From assembly GCA_964451325.1 (NCBI GenBank), contig CAYVHO010000008.1, positions 1-64,000 of the forward strand: a stretch of DNA of 64,000 nt, in the 5' to 3' direction. Position numbers and translations under genes: made by a program. The DNA comes from JAADHI01 sp964451325. Lineage in GTDB: Bacteria; Nitrospirota; Nitrospiria; SBBL01; JAADHI01. Under the pieces are notes generated by a model, which worked only from the letters and a program-made list of their open reading frames with translations, had not been told where the DNA came from and made no database searches. Within the stretch, counting starts at the first letter, position 1; every line of letters begins with the position of its first letter. This document shows, piece by piece, positions 9,013 to 18,114 of this stretch.

Positions 9013-9391
9013 TCAGATTTCAAAACCCACTCGGGGACGCGTTATAACGGCCGTCCTGCTGTCCCTCTTTTTTCTCCGACTGCCCGAATTGATGCCTTCG
9101 ATTGGAAAGTGGCTGGTTGTTGCGGTCATCCTGATCTTTTTCCTCGGAATTCAAGAACAGAAAGGCATGAAAGGCGGTGTGATTGCGGGCATGTTTTCCT
9201 TGGCTTTTGCGGGTTTTGGTCAGTTGTATGTGCGAGAGTATACAAGAGGTGTATTTTTTATCCTCTTTGCCGTCTTTGCGTATATGACAACAGGATATTC
9301 TTCAAAAGCATGGGTGCTTAATGTGATTATTTTTATCTTTGCCGCAATTGATGCCTTTTCTTTTGGAAAACGTGGCATTGGCATTTTCTAA
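9005..9391 (+). CDS. Small membrane protein, unknown function
   Basis: A 128-residue protein with four likely transmembrane helices and a Gly-rich central segment (FAGFGQLYVREYTRG) that resembles small TM2-like or DUF5683-like membrane proteins. The ATG at 9005 overlaps the TGA of the upstream dehydrogenase, consistent with translational coupling; an ATG at 8990 is also possible. A link to the dehydrogenases rests only on this overlap. Confidence 0.55.
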   Translation: MFDQISKPTRGRVITAVLLSLFFLRLPELMPSIGKWLVVAVILIFFLGIQEQKGMKGGVIAGMFSLAFAGFGQLYVREYTRGVFFILFAVFAYMTTGYSSKAWVLNVIIFIFAAIDAFSFGKRGIGIF

Positions 9392-9436
9392 AAACTGAAA
9401 TTTTGTTCTGATTTTATCTGCCTGATCTCGCGTGTC

Positions 9437-9524
9437 ATTCCCACAAATCTGGGAATCCGTGTCCATTCTATCTTTCCGAATATTGATGTTAGGCATCTCA
9501 TTGCATTCCCATACTTGCTGGGAA
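9437..9524. repeat. Pair of small palindromic repeats
   Basis: ATTCCCA-caaatc-TGGGAAT at 9437-9456 lies inside GTCATTCCCAC...GGGAATCCG, a form common among dispersed intergenic palindromes. A second, degenerate copy TTCCCA-tacttgc-TGGGAA lies at 9506-9524. They sit between the small membrane protein and agmatinase genes. A transposase relic of the REP-associated type lies 2.4 kb downstream, which could have mobilised such repeats. Confidence 0.5.
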
Positions 9525-9553
9525 GGTAGTCGTGCTTCAAACATCTAACATTC

Positions 9554-9562
9554 TGGTATAAT
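9554..9562 (+). promoter_or_regulatory. Extended -10 promoter for agmatinase
   Basis: TGGTATAAT gives a TGn extension and a perfect TATAAT at 9557-9562, without a good -35 box. It lies 57 bases before the agmatinase ATG. Confidence 0.5.
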
Positions 9563-9619
9563 CAAAAGAGGCGCGTATCTTGTTGCGTGAGCTGAACCTT
9601 TTTAAAAAGGAGAAGCGTA

Positions 9620-10588
9620 ATGCCGCCGATTCATCATTCACAAAACGACAAAATAAAAGCTGTGACTTTCAAAGAGGCCATTGCTGAAAATCGTTATTGG
9701 GCCGGATGTAATAGACCCCATTGCACAGCGCCCGATATCAGCATCTTTGGAATTCCTTATGACGGTGCGGCTTGTTTTCGTGCCGGTGCGAGGGAAGGCC
9801 CGGCACGTATTCGCAGGCTTTCTGCTGAAATCCCCGCTGTGCTTGAAACAGGGGAAAGTTTTGCTTCTTTGGCCATATGTGATGAGGGAGACCTCTTTTC
9901 TGAAGGCGATTTTGTGGCCGCGCATCCTGAGATTGGGTCGGCCATTTCAAAACGCCTGGGTCATGTTTTTTCGCTCACATTGGGCGGAGATCACTCCATT
10001 GTGATTCCCGTGCATCAAGCCATCAATCGCTGTGCTTCTGAAGAAGTCGGCATGATTTTTATTGATGCCCACGCCGATCTTTCTGATACCTTTCAAGGTT
10101 CTGCTTATTCCAATGCATGTCCACTGCGACGCGCGATGGAACTGGAGCAATTTTCGCCGGAGCAGACGATTTTAGTGGGAACACGCTGTCTTGAGCCTGC
10201 GGGGCGGGATTTTATTTCAGCACACAATATGACAATGTTTCCCGCCTACGAAATTGCCGAGCGTGGGATGCGCGTCATTGCGGATGAAATTGTGACGCGT
10301 TTTTCGCATCTTTCAAATGTGTATCTTTCCATCGATATTGACGTCCTGGATCCCGCTTTTGCACCCGGTACCGGAATTCCTGATGCGGGTGGGTTGAGCA
10401 CACGAGATGTCATCACTTTAATTCGCCGGTTGAATGCCCTGCCCGTGGTCGGCGCAGATTTAGTGGAAGTTGCACCGCCCTTGGATATTTCCGATATCAC
10501 CAGTTTTGCCGCGCTTCGCATCATCACCGAGATTTTTGCCCTGGTGCAGCGCAGAGTGCAAGCCCATGAAAGAATGACTCTTCTATAG
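9620..10588 (+). CDS. speB: Agmatinase (arginase/ureohydrolase family)
   Basis: A 322-residue binuclear manganese enzyme that would hydrolyse agmatine to putrescine and urea. All ligand motifs are intact: LGGDHS (about 115-120), DAHADLSD (about 150-157) and SIDIDVLDP (about 238-246). GIPYDGA near residue 47 and a C-terminal EVAPPLD also fit agmatinase rather than arginase. GGAG precedes the ATG. No arginine decarboxylase gene is in the window. Other ureohydrolases such as guanidinobutyrase cannot be excluded, particularly since an aminotransferase of the GABA/ornithine class follows. Confidence 0.82.
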   Translation: MPPIHHSQNDKIKAVTFKEAIAENRYWAGCNRPHCTAPDISIFGIPYDGAACFRAGAREGPARIRRLSAEIPAVLETGESFASLAICDEGDLFSEGDFVAAHPEIGSAISKRLGHVFSLTLGGDHSIVIPVHQAINRCASEEVGMIFIDAHADLSDTFQGSAYSNACPLRRAMELEQFSPEQTILVGTRCLEPAGRDFISAHNMTMFPAYEIAERGMRVIADEIVTRFSHLSNVYLSIDIDVLDPAFAPGTGIPDAGGLSTRDVITLIRRLNALPVVGADLVEVAPPLDISDITSFAALRIITEIFALVQRRVQAHERMTLL

Positions 10589-10628
10589 AGGTTTCTAGAG
10601 CCTTTTCAGGCTCGGAAAGGTGTTTAAG

Positions 10629-11963
10629 ATGAAAGCAAAACAGCAAAAAAGACCTCCGGGGTCAGAAGCAAAAAGCTGGGTAAGCCGCGATCACGCCGCC
10701 ATCTCAAAATCCGTGACCCGTGCTTATCCGCTTGTGGTCGCATCGGCCAAGGGTTGCCGAATGACAGATGTGGATGGATTTGAATATCTTGATTTTACCT
10801 CTGGAATCGCCGTGACCGCGAGTGGTCACTGTCACCCCAAAGTCGTCAAAGCCATTTGTGATCAGGCCAAAAAATTGATTCATATGTCGGGAACTGATTT
10901 TTATTATTCATCGGAGATTGAATTGGCTGAAGTCCTGGCCGAGCTTGCACCGGGCCGTGTAAAAAAGAAGGTTTTTTTTACAAACTCAGGGGCCGAATCG
11001 GTCGAAGCCGCAATGAAATTGGCCCGTTATGCCACAAAACGCCCTTATTACCTGGCATTTTCAGGTGCATTCCACGGCAGAACCATGGGCGCACTCTCAC
11101 TCACAGGAAGCAAAGCATCCCAAAAAAAGGCGTACGCCCCGCTTGTTTCAACGGTCGTGCATGCACCCTATCCCAATCCCTATCGTCCCCCCGCAGGTCT
11201 AAGTGCGGAGGGCTGTGTTGATTTTACACTGGATTGGATTGAAGAAACCGCGTTTAAACATTTTCTCCCGGCAGAAGAAGTTGCAGCCATTTTTGTCGAA
11301 GCCATTCAGGGGGAAGGGGGTTATATCGTCCCGCCAAAAGATTTTCTCAAAAGACTCGCAAAACTTGCGGCATCCCAGGGGATTTTACTGGTGGTGGATG
11401 AAGTGCAAAGTGGCATGGGGCGGACCGGAAAGATGTTTGCGCACGAGCATTTTAATGTCGTGCCCGATATCATGACACTGGCCAAAGGCATTGCCTCAGG
11501 ATTGCCTTTGGGTGCGATTGTTGCAAAAAGTAAAATTATGGATCTTTGGGAGCCGGGTGCCCACGCCAATACCTTTGGTGGAAACCCCATTGCTTGTGAG
11601 GCGTCCCTTGCAACGATCGGACTTTTAAGAGAAGGCTTGATCGAGAACGCCAAAAAGATGGGAGACTTACTGCAAAGCGGTCTCCGTGAGATGCAGAAAA
11701 CCCATCGTTTGATGGGGGATGTGCGTGGCATGGGGCTCATGGTCGCCACCGAACTGGTGAAAGACCGGGAAACAAAATCCCTGGCCGTGGCTGAGAGAGA
11801 TGCCATCGTGCAAGGCTGTTTTGAAAAAGGTTTACTTGTTTTGGGCTGTGGTGAAAGTGCTGTGCGTTTTATGCCACCGCTCACACTCAGCAAAAAAGAA
11901 GCTGAAGAAGGTTTGCATATTTTTGAAATCGTCCTGTCGGAAGTTGAGAAAAAGGTTTTTTAG
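10629..11963 (+). CDS. Class III PLP aminotransferase (acetylornithine/4-aminobutyrate type)
   Basis: A 444-residue fold-type I PLP enzyme. The PLP-binding Lys lies in TLAKGIASGLPLG, the cofactor Asp in VVDEVQSGMGRTG, and SGAESVEAAMKLAR and FHGRTMGALSLTGSK are typical of acetylornithine, GABA or putrescine aminotransferases. I place the start at the ATG at 10629 because GGAAAGG lies 8 bases before it; a GTG at 10620 is in frame. It lies just downstream of agmatinase, so a GABA or putrescine substrate is plausible. Confidence 0.82.
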   Translation: MKAKQQKRPPGSEAKSWVSRDHAAISKSVTRAYPLVVASAKGCRMTDVDGFEYLDFTSGIAVTASGHCHPKVVKAICDQAKKLIHMSGTDFYYSSEIELAEVLAELAPGRVKKKVFFTNSGAESVEAAMKLARYATKRPYYLAFSGAFHGRTMGALSLTGSKASQKKAYAPLVSTVVHAPYPNPYRPPAGLSAEGCVDFTLDWIEETAFKHFLPAEEVAAIFVEAIQGEGGYIVPPKDFLKRLAKLAASQGILLVVDEVQSGMGRTGKMFAHEHFNVVPDIMTLAKGIASGLPLGAIVAKSKIMDLWEPGAHANTFGGNPIACEASLATIGLLREGLIENAKKMGDLLQSGLREMQKTHRLMGDVRGMGLMVATELVKDRETKSLAVAERDAIVQGCFEKGLLVLGCGESAVRFMPPLTLSKKEAEEGLHIFEIVLSEVEKKVF

Positions 11964-11966
11964 GGA

Positions 11967-12366
11967 GCATTTTATCATGTCACTTCGCGAGGAGGAGGGC
12001 GTGAAAACATCTATTTGAACGGAATGTTTTCTAAGCGTGCTTGAGCATGTGCGATTTAATTGGCGCGGACATGCGTATTGTCTAATGGATAATCACTACC
12101 ATCTTCTCATTGAAACACCCGATGGGAAGTGGATGAAATGCAAAGTAAGTTTTCTTCGAGCGGAGATGTCAGGGAGATCCCAAGAGCACAACGAAGACCG
12201 CTCTCAAAACCACTCAGTTACTACAAGGAATGTGGCCATTACAATGGCATATAATAGTGGGGGGTATAGCATGAAAGAGGTCGGAGACTATTTTGATCTT
12301 CATTATTCATGGATTAGCCGGATAATCAGCCAGATAGCAAATAACAAGACTAGACCCCAGACATGC
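11967..12366 (+). pseudogene. Relic of a REP-associated tyrosine transposase (RAYT, Y1/IS200-like)
   Basis: Pieces of a RAYT in shifted frames. From 11967 one frame reads AFYHVTSRGGGRENIYLNG, the usual N-terminus, then hits stops. From 12037 another frame reads EHVRFNWRGHAYCLMDN followed by HYHLLIETPDG, which holds the His-x-His metal motif. The middle, including the expected nucleophilic Tyr region (GHLFQGRY-like), is missing. The end reads AYNSGGYSMKEVGDYF and LHYSWISRII, the RAYT C-terminal helix-turn-helix, then KTRPQTC. The element is frameshifted and internally deleted, so it cannot be active. It abuts the aminotransferase stop codon. Confidence 0.85.
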
Positions 12367-12626
12367 TAGCTTTTTAAGCATAGATCCCTCCCTGATTTTC
12401 ATAAGATATCTATAATTCAATAGAATATCAATCTGCTATCTCCGTGTCCCTTCGTGGACGACGGGAGCAGGCTAATATTTCAGGCCCTATATTGTCAACC
12501 CAAAGCCCACACCCTCATGGCAGACCTTTTTTGACTTTTTTGGTTTGGGCTGTAATGATGCGAAGGGTTCTATAGCGTGCGGGGGAGGCAGACAGAAATA
12601 ACATAATAATGGTCAGGAAATAGCTC

Positions 12627-13505
12627 ATGAAAAAAATAAAAATCCTCATTGTGGGTTGCGGTGATGTCGGAACCCGGCTTGCCAGCCTTTTAATTCAAAA
12701 TGGACATCAAGTCGTTGGACTTCGTCGCAGGCCCCCCGAAAATCCTCAACACAAAATTCCCTATTTTGCGGCAGATGTGAACTCTGTTAAAAGTCTTTCA
12801 AAACTCGACACGGATTTTGATCAAGTGTTTTATGCCGTTGCCCCGGATCGACGTGACGAAACACATTATCGGGATATCTATGAGGCGGGTCTTTCTCATC
12901 TTTTTGATCACTTTTCTAACAATGATTCAAAACCCCATTGGATTTTTGTCTCGTCCACTGCGGTTTATGGGGTGACCAATGGGACTTGGATTAATGAATC
13001 CACGCCGCTTTGTCCCACCTCGTTTACGGGTCACTTCCTGCTTGCGGCAGAAAAAAAAGTGCTGGTGCAAAATCCAAACAATATCATCGTGCGTTTTTCC
13101 GGGATTTATGGTGCGGGCCGTGAACGCCTGATTCGTATCGCACAAAACAGGACGCCAGTACAGGCTGATCCGCCTTATTACAGCAACGGGATCCATCAAA
13201 GTGATTGCGCGGGGGTATTGGCCTTCTTATTGGAGAAACGTTTAGATGGAAGTCCGCTTGCCTCCTGCTACTTGGCCAGCGATGATGAACCGGCACCCAT
13301 CTTGGAAGTGGTCTCTTGGCTCGCCCAAAAACTTGCCCTGGGCTGCGCGGTGGAAAAACCAACAAATACAAAAGACACGATGAATAAACGCTGCGATAAT
13401 GGGCGATTAAAAACCTTAGGCTATACATTTAAATACCCCAGTTACCGCGAGGGTTATTTGCCGCTATTGGCAGTCTGGCAAAAAAGAAAAGGACAAGCTT
13501 CATGA
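12627..13505 (+). CDS. NAD(P)-binding epimerase-like protein (YeeZ-type)
   Basis: A 292-residue extended-SDR-like protein. The N-terminal dinucleotide motif is VGCGDVGTRLA, with a basic GLRRRP consistent with NADP binding. SSTAVYG and RFSGIYGAGRERL match YeeZ and similar sugar-epimerase-like proteins. The usual YxxxK catalytic pair is not evident; where it would fall the sequence is SFTGHFLLAAEKK. The reaction is therefore unknown. Its TGA overlaps the ATG of the following methyltransferase. The 257 bases upstream show no further feature. Confidence 0.75.
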   Translation: MKKIKILIVGCGDVGTRLASLLIQNGHQVVGLRRRPPENPQHKIPYFAADVNSVKSLSKLDTDFDQVFYAVAPDRRDETHYRDIYEAGLSHLFDHFSNNDSKPHWIFVSSTAVYGVTNGTWINESTPLCPTSFTGHFLLAAEKKVLVQNPNNIIVRFSGIYGAGRERLIRIAQNRTPVQADPPYYSNGIHQSDCAGVLAFLLEKRLDGSPLASCYLASDDEPAPILEVVSWLAQKLALGCAVEKPTNTKDTMNKRCDNGRLKTLGYTFKYPSYREGYLPLLAVWQKRKGQAS

Positions 13506-14305
13506 ACGATTTTGAGCGAAAAGAACGCATTCAAGGTATTTTTAACGATGTTGCGACCCGCTATGATGGCAACCGTTTTTTCCCGATTTCGGCCCGGAAC
13601 CTACTGGATTGTGCTGGATTTTCAGGGAGAGGGAAAATGCTGGATGTCTGTACGGGGACAGGAAACGTGGCGCTGCTTGCCGCACAACGCTGGCCTGCCC
13701 TAAAAATAAAAGCCATTGATCTTTCTGAAGGTATGTTGGCCGAGGCCAGAAAAAAAATGGAGACACTGAATTTAAAGAACATCGATTTTGTCCTTCAGGA
13801 TGCAGAAAAATTGACGAAGGATGAGGGAAGTTTTGACTTGATTTCTTGTGCCTACGGGCTTTTTTTCTTTCCCGACATTTCAAATACCTTCAGAAAGCTT
13901 GTCAGTTTTTTAAAACCTGGCGGGTCATTTGTTTTTTCCAGTTTTACAAAAGCTGCATTCGGTCCCTACAATGAGTTGTTTCTTTCGCAGCTCAAACCCT
14001 ATGGCATCGAGCTGCCAAAACCTGCAATAACACGACTGCAAACACCGGAGGAGATTCGGGGCTTGGCCCAGGTCGCAGGTGTGGAGGCCGTCAAAATTAC
14101 CTCCCGTGAAATAAAATACCAAATAAGTATCAATGGTTGGTGGGATTTAATCAACAGTGCAGGTTACAAAGGTTTGTTGGATGAACTGGGGTCTGAAAGG
14201 CTGCCTGCTTTTAAAAAGGCGCATTTTGCCGCACTCGAAAAAATCGCCTCCCAAGGGAAATTAGATTTAATCGCAGATTCTTTGTACGGCATCGCAAAGG
14301 GATAA
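13502..14305 (+). CDS. SAM-dependent class I methyltransferase (UbiE-like)
   Basis: A 267-residue protein with the methyltransferase fold: motif I LDVCTGTGNVAL (about 47-58), motif II KAIDLSEGML, post-motif FDLISCAYGLFFFPD and KPGG. The N-terminal IQGIFNDVATRYD is typical of UbiE/COQ5 relatives. The C-terminal 100 residues are more divergent, so the substrate is not clear. ATGA overlap couples it to the YeeZ-like gene. Confidence 0.8.
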   Translation: MNDFERKERIQGIFNDVATRYDGNRFFPISARNLLDCAGFSGRGKMLDVCTGTGNVALLAAQRWPALKIKAIDLSEGMLAEARKKMETLNLKNIDFVLQDAEKLTKDEGSFDLISCAYGLFFFPDISNTFRKLVSFLKPGGSFVFSSFTKAAFGPYNELFLSQLKPYGIELPKPAITRLQTPEEIRGLAQVAGVEAVKITSREIKYQISINGWWDLINSAGYKGLLDELGSERLPAFKKAHFAALEKIASQGKLDLIADSLYGIAKG

Positions 14306-14416
14306 AGGAAACGGGAAAACCCTCCTCTGGCAAAAATCATATGAGTCATCGGTATCTCAAAAAGCCCTCCCTGCTTTCAGAAAAAACCGGACGATTTATG
14401 CCCTACGATTTATACC

Positions 14417-16351
14417 TCATAGAAGACTTGTTGAGAAACGCAAAGCAAAGCGGATGTTGATTCCGGGGGCAGGAAATCCGATGGCTTCTTCGTAGCGCGT
14501 ATCCAATAGATTGTCCACTGCAAGTAAAAAATTCCAATTGGGTCTCCATGACCCGTTTACACTGATATCCACACGCGTGTAATCGTCTAAACTCAGATCC
14601 CCTGTCGGGATTGAAGAATCGTGTATCTTGCCCACATAAAGAACGGCCAGATTGCTGGTGAGTGTTGGCCTGGCCTGCCAGGAGAGATTGAAGCCGCCTC
14701 GCCAAAGGGGGCGATTGCGTAGTACGTCCTCGCTGTTTTTGATTTCTGTTTTGTTATAACTCAAGTGACTCTTTGTTGAGAGGGTTTCATTGACCTGAAA
14801 GCTTAAGGCCATTTCACCACCTTTTATAGTGATTTCCGATTGGTTCACAAGCCGTGGCGGGGGCCCTTCGTCCAGGTCGATCAAATTAAAAAAACGGTTG
14901 TGAAAAAAGCTTCCACTTAAAACAAGGCGTTTTGATTGGAAGCCCTGCACAAAACCTATTTCAAAGTTTTCAGAACTTTCCGGCACAAGTTGGGGATTGC
15001 CGACGATGGCATTGCCCAGGGCAAAAAAACTGGCCAGCTTGAAACCTTCACCCCAGCTTGTTTTTAGGGTCGTATCTGTTGCATCAATAAGGTAAGACGC
15101 AGCGAGGCGAGGGCTCCATTCGACATCAAAACCTTCGGGGTCATCGATGCGTAAGCTGCCTTCTATGCTGATTCCTTGTGGGCTCAGTACCTGCGTTTCC
15201 AAAAACCCTGAAGAAGTCGTGCGATTTATCTTATAGGCACTGGGTGTCGGAACACCTGAAAAGAAAATCATGTCGTCGCTTTCGCCGGACTCGTATTGTT
15301 GTTCTGCACCCACACTGATCTTGAGTGCGGTGTTGGGGGAAATTAAGGTGTTGATTAAAAAACGACTGCGGCGAAAGGTGGTGTCGCTGCGATTTTGGGG
15401 GATGCCAAAGGGATCACGGAGTCCTGCTGCAACACCGGGAGAGTCCAGTGTTTCACGACGGGCAAAAAAATCCGCCTGAATTTGATATTTCCAAGTGTGA
15501 TTGAGTCGGTGCTCAAAGGCTGCGCCGCTGCGCCATTCCGAGATCTCGCGCTGATCCGTCTTGCGCAAGACCGCAAAGTTTGGCCCCCCGCTGTCATCAG
15601 GAAAACTTTCCCGTTCTTGTGTTCCATAAAAAGATGTGAATTTTAGTTGAGTGTCTTTTGAAGGAGTGGCTGTGATTTTGCCTTGAATGTTTGTGCCTTT
15701 GAAGCGGCTACCCAAAATAGGCGACCCGTCATCGGCGTAAGAGAATTGTAGTGCATACGTCGCAGCGCGCAAGGGCCCGCGTACAGAAAATCGGCCCAGA
15801 ACGTCTCCTTGTGTGCCGCCGCCCCATTCGGCAGAACTTTGCAGCTTTTTTGTGCCGCCGCGTGTGATGATATTGATTACGCCGCCCATGCCGTCTGAGC
15901 CGTAAAGTGCAGAAAGTGGTCCGCGCACAATTTCGATGCTTTCGATCTGCTCGGGGTCGAGCAGAGAAAAGTCAAAGGCCCCGCCACGACGACCCGTCGG
16001 GTCATTGACTTTAATGCCATCGATCATCACAACAGTGAAATTGGGATCTGCACCCCGCATATACACCGAACTGCCACCCCCTCGCCCGCCCCGCTGATCA
16101 ATGTGCAATCCGGGAATGTGACGCAGGAGTTCAACCGTATTTGCCGCTTGTCGGGCCACGATATCTTCACGTGTCATCAGTGTGGTGCTTGAGGCGGTTC
16201 TGTCTAATGTTGAGGGGATGCGCGAGGCCGAAACGACAATGGGTTCCAAAACAAGCACATCTTCTGCATCTTCTGCCCAAACGGTTTCATTTAATCGAAG
16301 AGAGAGGCATTCAAACAATAAGAAAAGACTCAGAATACGGACCGTTTTCAT
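14417..16351 (-). CDS. TonB-dependent outer-membrane receptor (BtuB/FepA-like)
   Basis: A 644-residue protein: signal peptide (1-26), a TonB-box-like segment near LEPIVVSASR, a plug domain (about 45-160) with VYMRGADPNFTVVMIDG and IEIVRGPLSALYGSDGMGG, and a beta-barrel ending in NIRFALRFSTSLL. It would import a siderophore, cobalamin or similar large ligand with energy from TonB. Size and plug resemble BtuB, but no cobalamin riboswitch is visible upstream. It overlaps the TfoX-N gene by 4 bases (ATGA), so the two are translationally coupled. Confidence 0.88.
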   Translation of the reverse strand: MKTVRILSLFLLFECLSLRLNETVWAEDAEDVLVLEPIVVSASRIPSTLDRTASSTTLMTREDIVARQAANTVELLRHIPGLHIDQRGGRGGGSSVYMRGADPNFTVVMIDGIKVNDPTGRRGGAFDFSLLDPEQIESIEIVRGPLSALYGSDGMGGVINIITRGGTKKLQSSAEWGGGTQGDVLGRFSVRGPLRAATYALQFSYADDGSPILGSRFKGTNIQGKITATPSKDTQLKFTSFYGTQERESFPDDSGGPNFAVLRKTDQREISEWRSGAAFEHRLNHTWKYQIQADFFARRETLDSPGVAAGLRDPFGIPQNRSDTTFRRSRFLINTLISPNTALKISVGAEQQYESGESDDMIFFSGVPTPSAYKINRTTSSGFLETQVLSPQGISIEGSLRIDDPEGFDVEWSPRLAASYLIDATDTTLKTSWGEGFKLASFFALGNAIVGNPQLVPESSENFEIGFVQGFQSKRLVLSGSFFHNRFFNLIDLDEGPPPRLVNQSEITIKGGEMALSFQVNETLSTKSHLSYNKTEIKNSEDVLRNRPLWRGGFNLSWQARPTLTSNLAVLYVGKIHDSSIPTGDLSLDDYTRVDISVNGSWRPNWNFLLAVDNLLDTRYEEAIGFPAPGINIRFALRFSTSLL

Positions 16352-16731
16352 TTTTTGGCCGAGGCTTTCTTCTTTTTTTTTACGGCCGCGCGCAAGGCCA
16401 CGTCAAAGGCTTGTTCTGCCCAAGCGTGCATCTTGTGTTGATCCTCCAGACATGTTTCGGGTACCTGATAATAAGACATGGAGAATATTTTTCCTTTTTT
16501 GTCATAAATAAAGGGCTGCAAGTCCAAGTCTTGGAAGGATTTTTCCGTTTGAGTATCCACCTTGAAATAAAGTACTTCATCTGCCATCAGGGCAAACATC
16601 AGATCCTGAAAAAAAAGACCGTAACCTCCAAACATTTTTCTGGCTCGAACGGCTCCAAGGCCTTTAAGCAACTCAAGCACATGAGCAACAAAAGGGCTTT
16701 CATGGTTTTTTTGAATGATGTTCTGGTTCAT
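16348..16731 (-). CDS. TfoX N-terminal domain protein
   Basis: A 127-residue protein with the TfoX/Sxy N-terminal domain: RARKMFGGYGLFFQDLMFALMAD-type core (about 32-54), LYFKVD, and an aromatic central strand (FSMSYYQVPE). The C-terminus is Lys-rich (KKKKKASAKK). Full-length TfoX controls competence in some proteobacteria, but this protein has only the N-terminal domain, and stand-alone forms have no proven role. Downstream of the MFS gene and overlapping the TonB receptor by 4 bases. Confidence 0.82.
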   Translation of the reverse strand: MNQNIIQKNHESPFVAHVLELLKGLGAVRARKMFGGYGLFFQDLMFALMADEVLYFKVDTQTEKSFQDLDLQPFIYDKKGKIFSMSYYQVPETCLEDQHKMHAWAEQAFDVALRAAVKKKKKASAKK

Positions 16732-16782
16732 ATTCCAATACCCTCTTTATCTACTGAAATAATGGGTGATTTTATTGCCAAA

Positions 16783-18114
16783 TCAATCCGCTTGATTCCC
16801 AACAGCCGCAAGGGCTTTTTTAACATCCACCTTGAGTAGAAGCAACAAACCCGCAATAAAAAAGACGAGCAATGAAAGCAAGGCAATGCGGTAGTTCCCG
16901 GTAAATTGCAGGGCCAAACCAAAAAGCAGGGGCCCGATCCAGCTGGTTCCGCGTTCACTGATTTCGTATAGACTGAAATACTCGGCTTCCTGTCCTTTGG
17001 GAATCATCAAAGAAAACAGGGCACGACTGAGGGCCTGACTCCCCCCCAAGACCATCCCAATCACAGCCGCCATCACAAAAAACTGCGCCTCGGTTTTAAG
17101 CCAGGCATAAGCGTAGATTAATGTTCCACTCCAAATGACTAAACTCAGGAGGATGGCTTTTTTTGTTGTGATCGCATAAGCGATGCGCTCAAACAAGAGT
17201 GAACCAAAAAATGCAACAAATTGCACCATCAGAATGACGGTGGTGAGTGTTGAAATGGACAAACCCAAGGCCTCTTGGCCAAATTGTGAAGAAAGCGCAA
17301 TGACGGTTTGAATCCCGTCGTTGTAAATCAGATAGGCTGCAAGAAAAAGAAAGGTTTGTGGATATTTCCGAACATCGGACAAAGTCCGACGCAGTTGTTT
17401 AAAACCCGTGCTCAAATAGTGCTCCCCTTTGGGTCGCACTTTCCTGTGCTGACGATTGCGTAAAGTTGCAAGCGGGATGAGTGTAAAGATCGCCCACCAG
17501 AGTCCTGCTGAGCCGAGACAGATGCGGACGGCATCTGTGGTGGAAAGTCCGAACTGCTCCGCTTTGGAAAAGAGAAACAAATTCATCGCCAAGAGCAGAC
17601 CGCCGCCCAAGTACCCTGTGGCCCAACCCCGTGAAGAGACCTTGTTTCGGTCTTCAGTCGCAGCAATTTCAGGCAAAAAAGCATTGTAAAAAACAATCGA
17701 GGCCCCAAAGCTTAAATTGGCGATGAGGAAAAGCAGACCGCCGAAGAGATAGCGCTGTCCTTCTAAAAAATACAGGCCCATCGTCGCAAAGGCTCCGATG
17801 TAAGCAAAGAGACCCAAGAGACGTTTTTTAGACTGTGTAAAATCCGCAATGGCACCGAGTAAAGGCAGGGTAAACACCTGGAGCAAAACAGAAAGCGAAA
17901 CCAGATAAGGGAAAAAAGACCCTGCCTTGATGGCAAATCCAAAAGGATGCACAAAACCCTCAAGATCCGCAGCGGCTTTTGTAATGGAGGTCAGATAAGG
18001 TCCCAGAAAAACGGTGACGACCGTGGTTGCAAAAGCAGAGTTCGCCCAGTCATAACAATACCAACCCAATATTTCTCTACGACGGGATATCTCAGGTAAT
18101 AAAGTCGGGCGCAT
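16783..18114 (-). CDS. MFS transporter, UMF1/Atg22 family
   Basis: A 443-residue inner-membrane protein with about 12 transmembrane helices. The N-terminal signature EILGWYCYDWANSAFATTVVT and the later GGSQALSRALFSLMIPKGQEAE and EYFSLYEISERGTSW are typical of the UMF1 family related to yeast vacuolar Atg22. It probably exports amino acids or related small molecules. The ATG at 18114 is preferred over TTG at 18132, with GGAAA upstream. First gene of a minus-strand unit with TfoX-N and the TonB receptor. Confidence 0.82.
   Translation of the reverse strand: MRPTLLPEISRRREILGWYCYDWANSAFATTVVTVFLGPYLTSITKAAADLEGFVHPFGFAIKAGSFFPYLVSLSVLLQVFTLPLLGAIADFTQSKKRLLGLFAYIGAFATMGLYFLEGQRYLFGGLLFLIANLSFGASIVFYNAFLPEIAATEDRNKVSSRGWATGYLGGGLLLAMNLFLFSKAEQFGLSTTDAVRICLGSAGLWWAIFTLIPLATLRNRQHRKVRPKGEHYLSTGFKQLRRTLSDVRKYPQTFLFLAAYLIYNDGIQTVIALSSQFGQEALGLSISTLTTVILMVQFVAFFGSLLFERIAYAITTKKAILLSLVIWSGTLIYAYAWLKTEAQFFVMAAVIGMVLGGSQALSRALFSLMIPKGQEAEYFSLYEISERGTSWIGPLLFGLALQFTGNYRIALLSLLVFFIAGLLLLLKVDVKKALAAVGNQAD

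Noticed and set aside
10598..10614. Terminator between agmatinase and the aminotransferase (GAGCC-ttttca-GGCTC)
   Set aside because: A short hairpin without a following T-run, directly before the ribosome site; it is more likely to be neutral or to affect translation.
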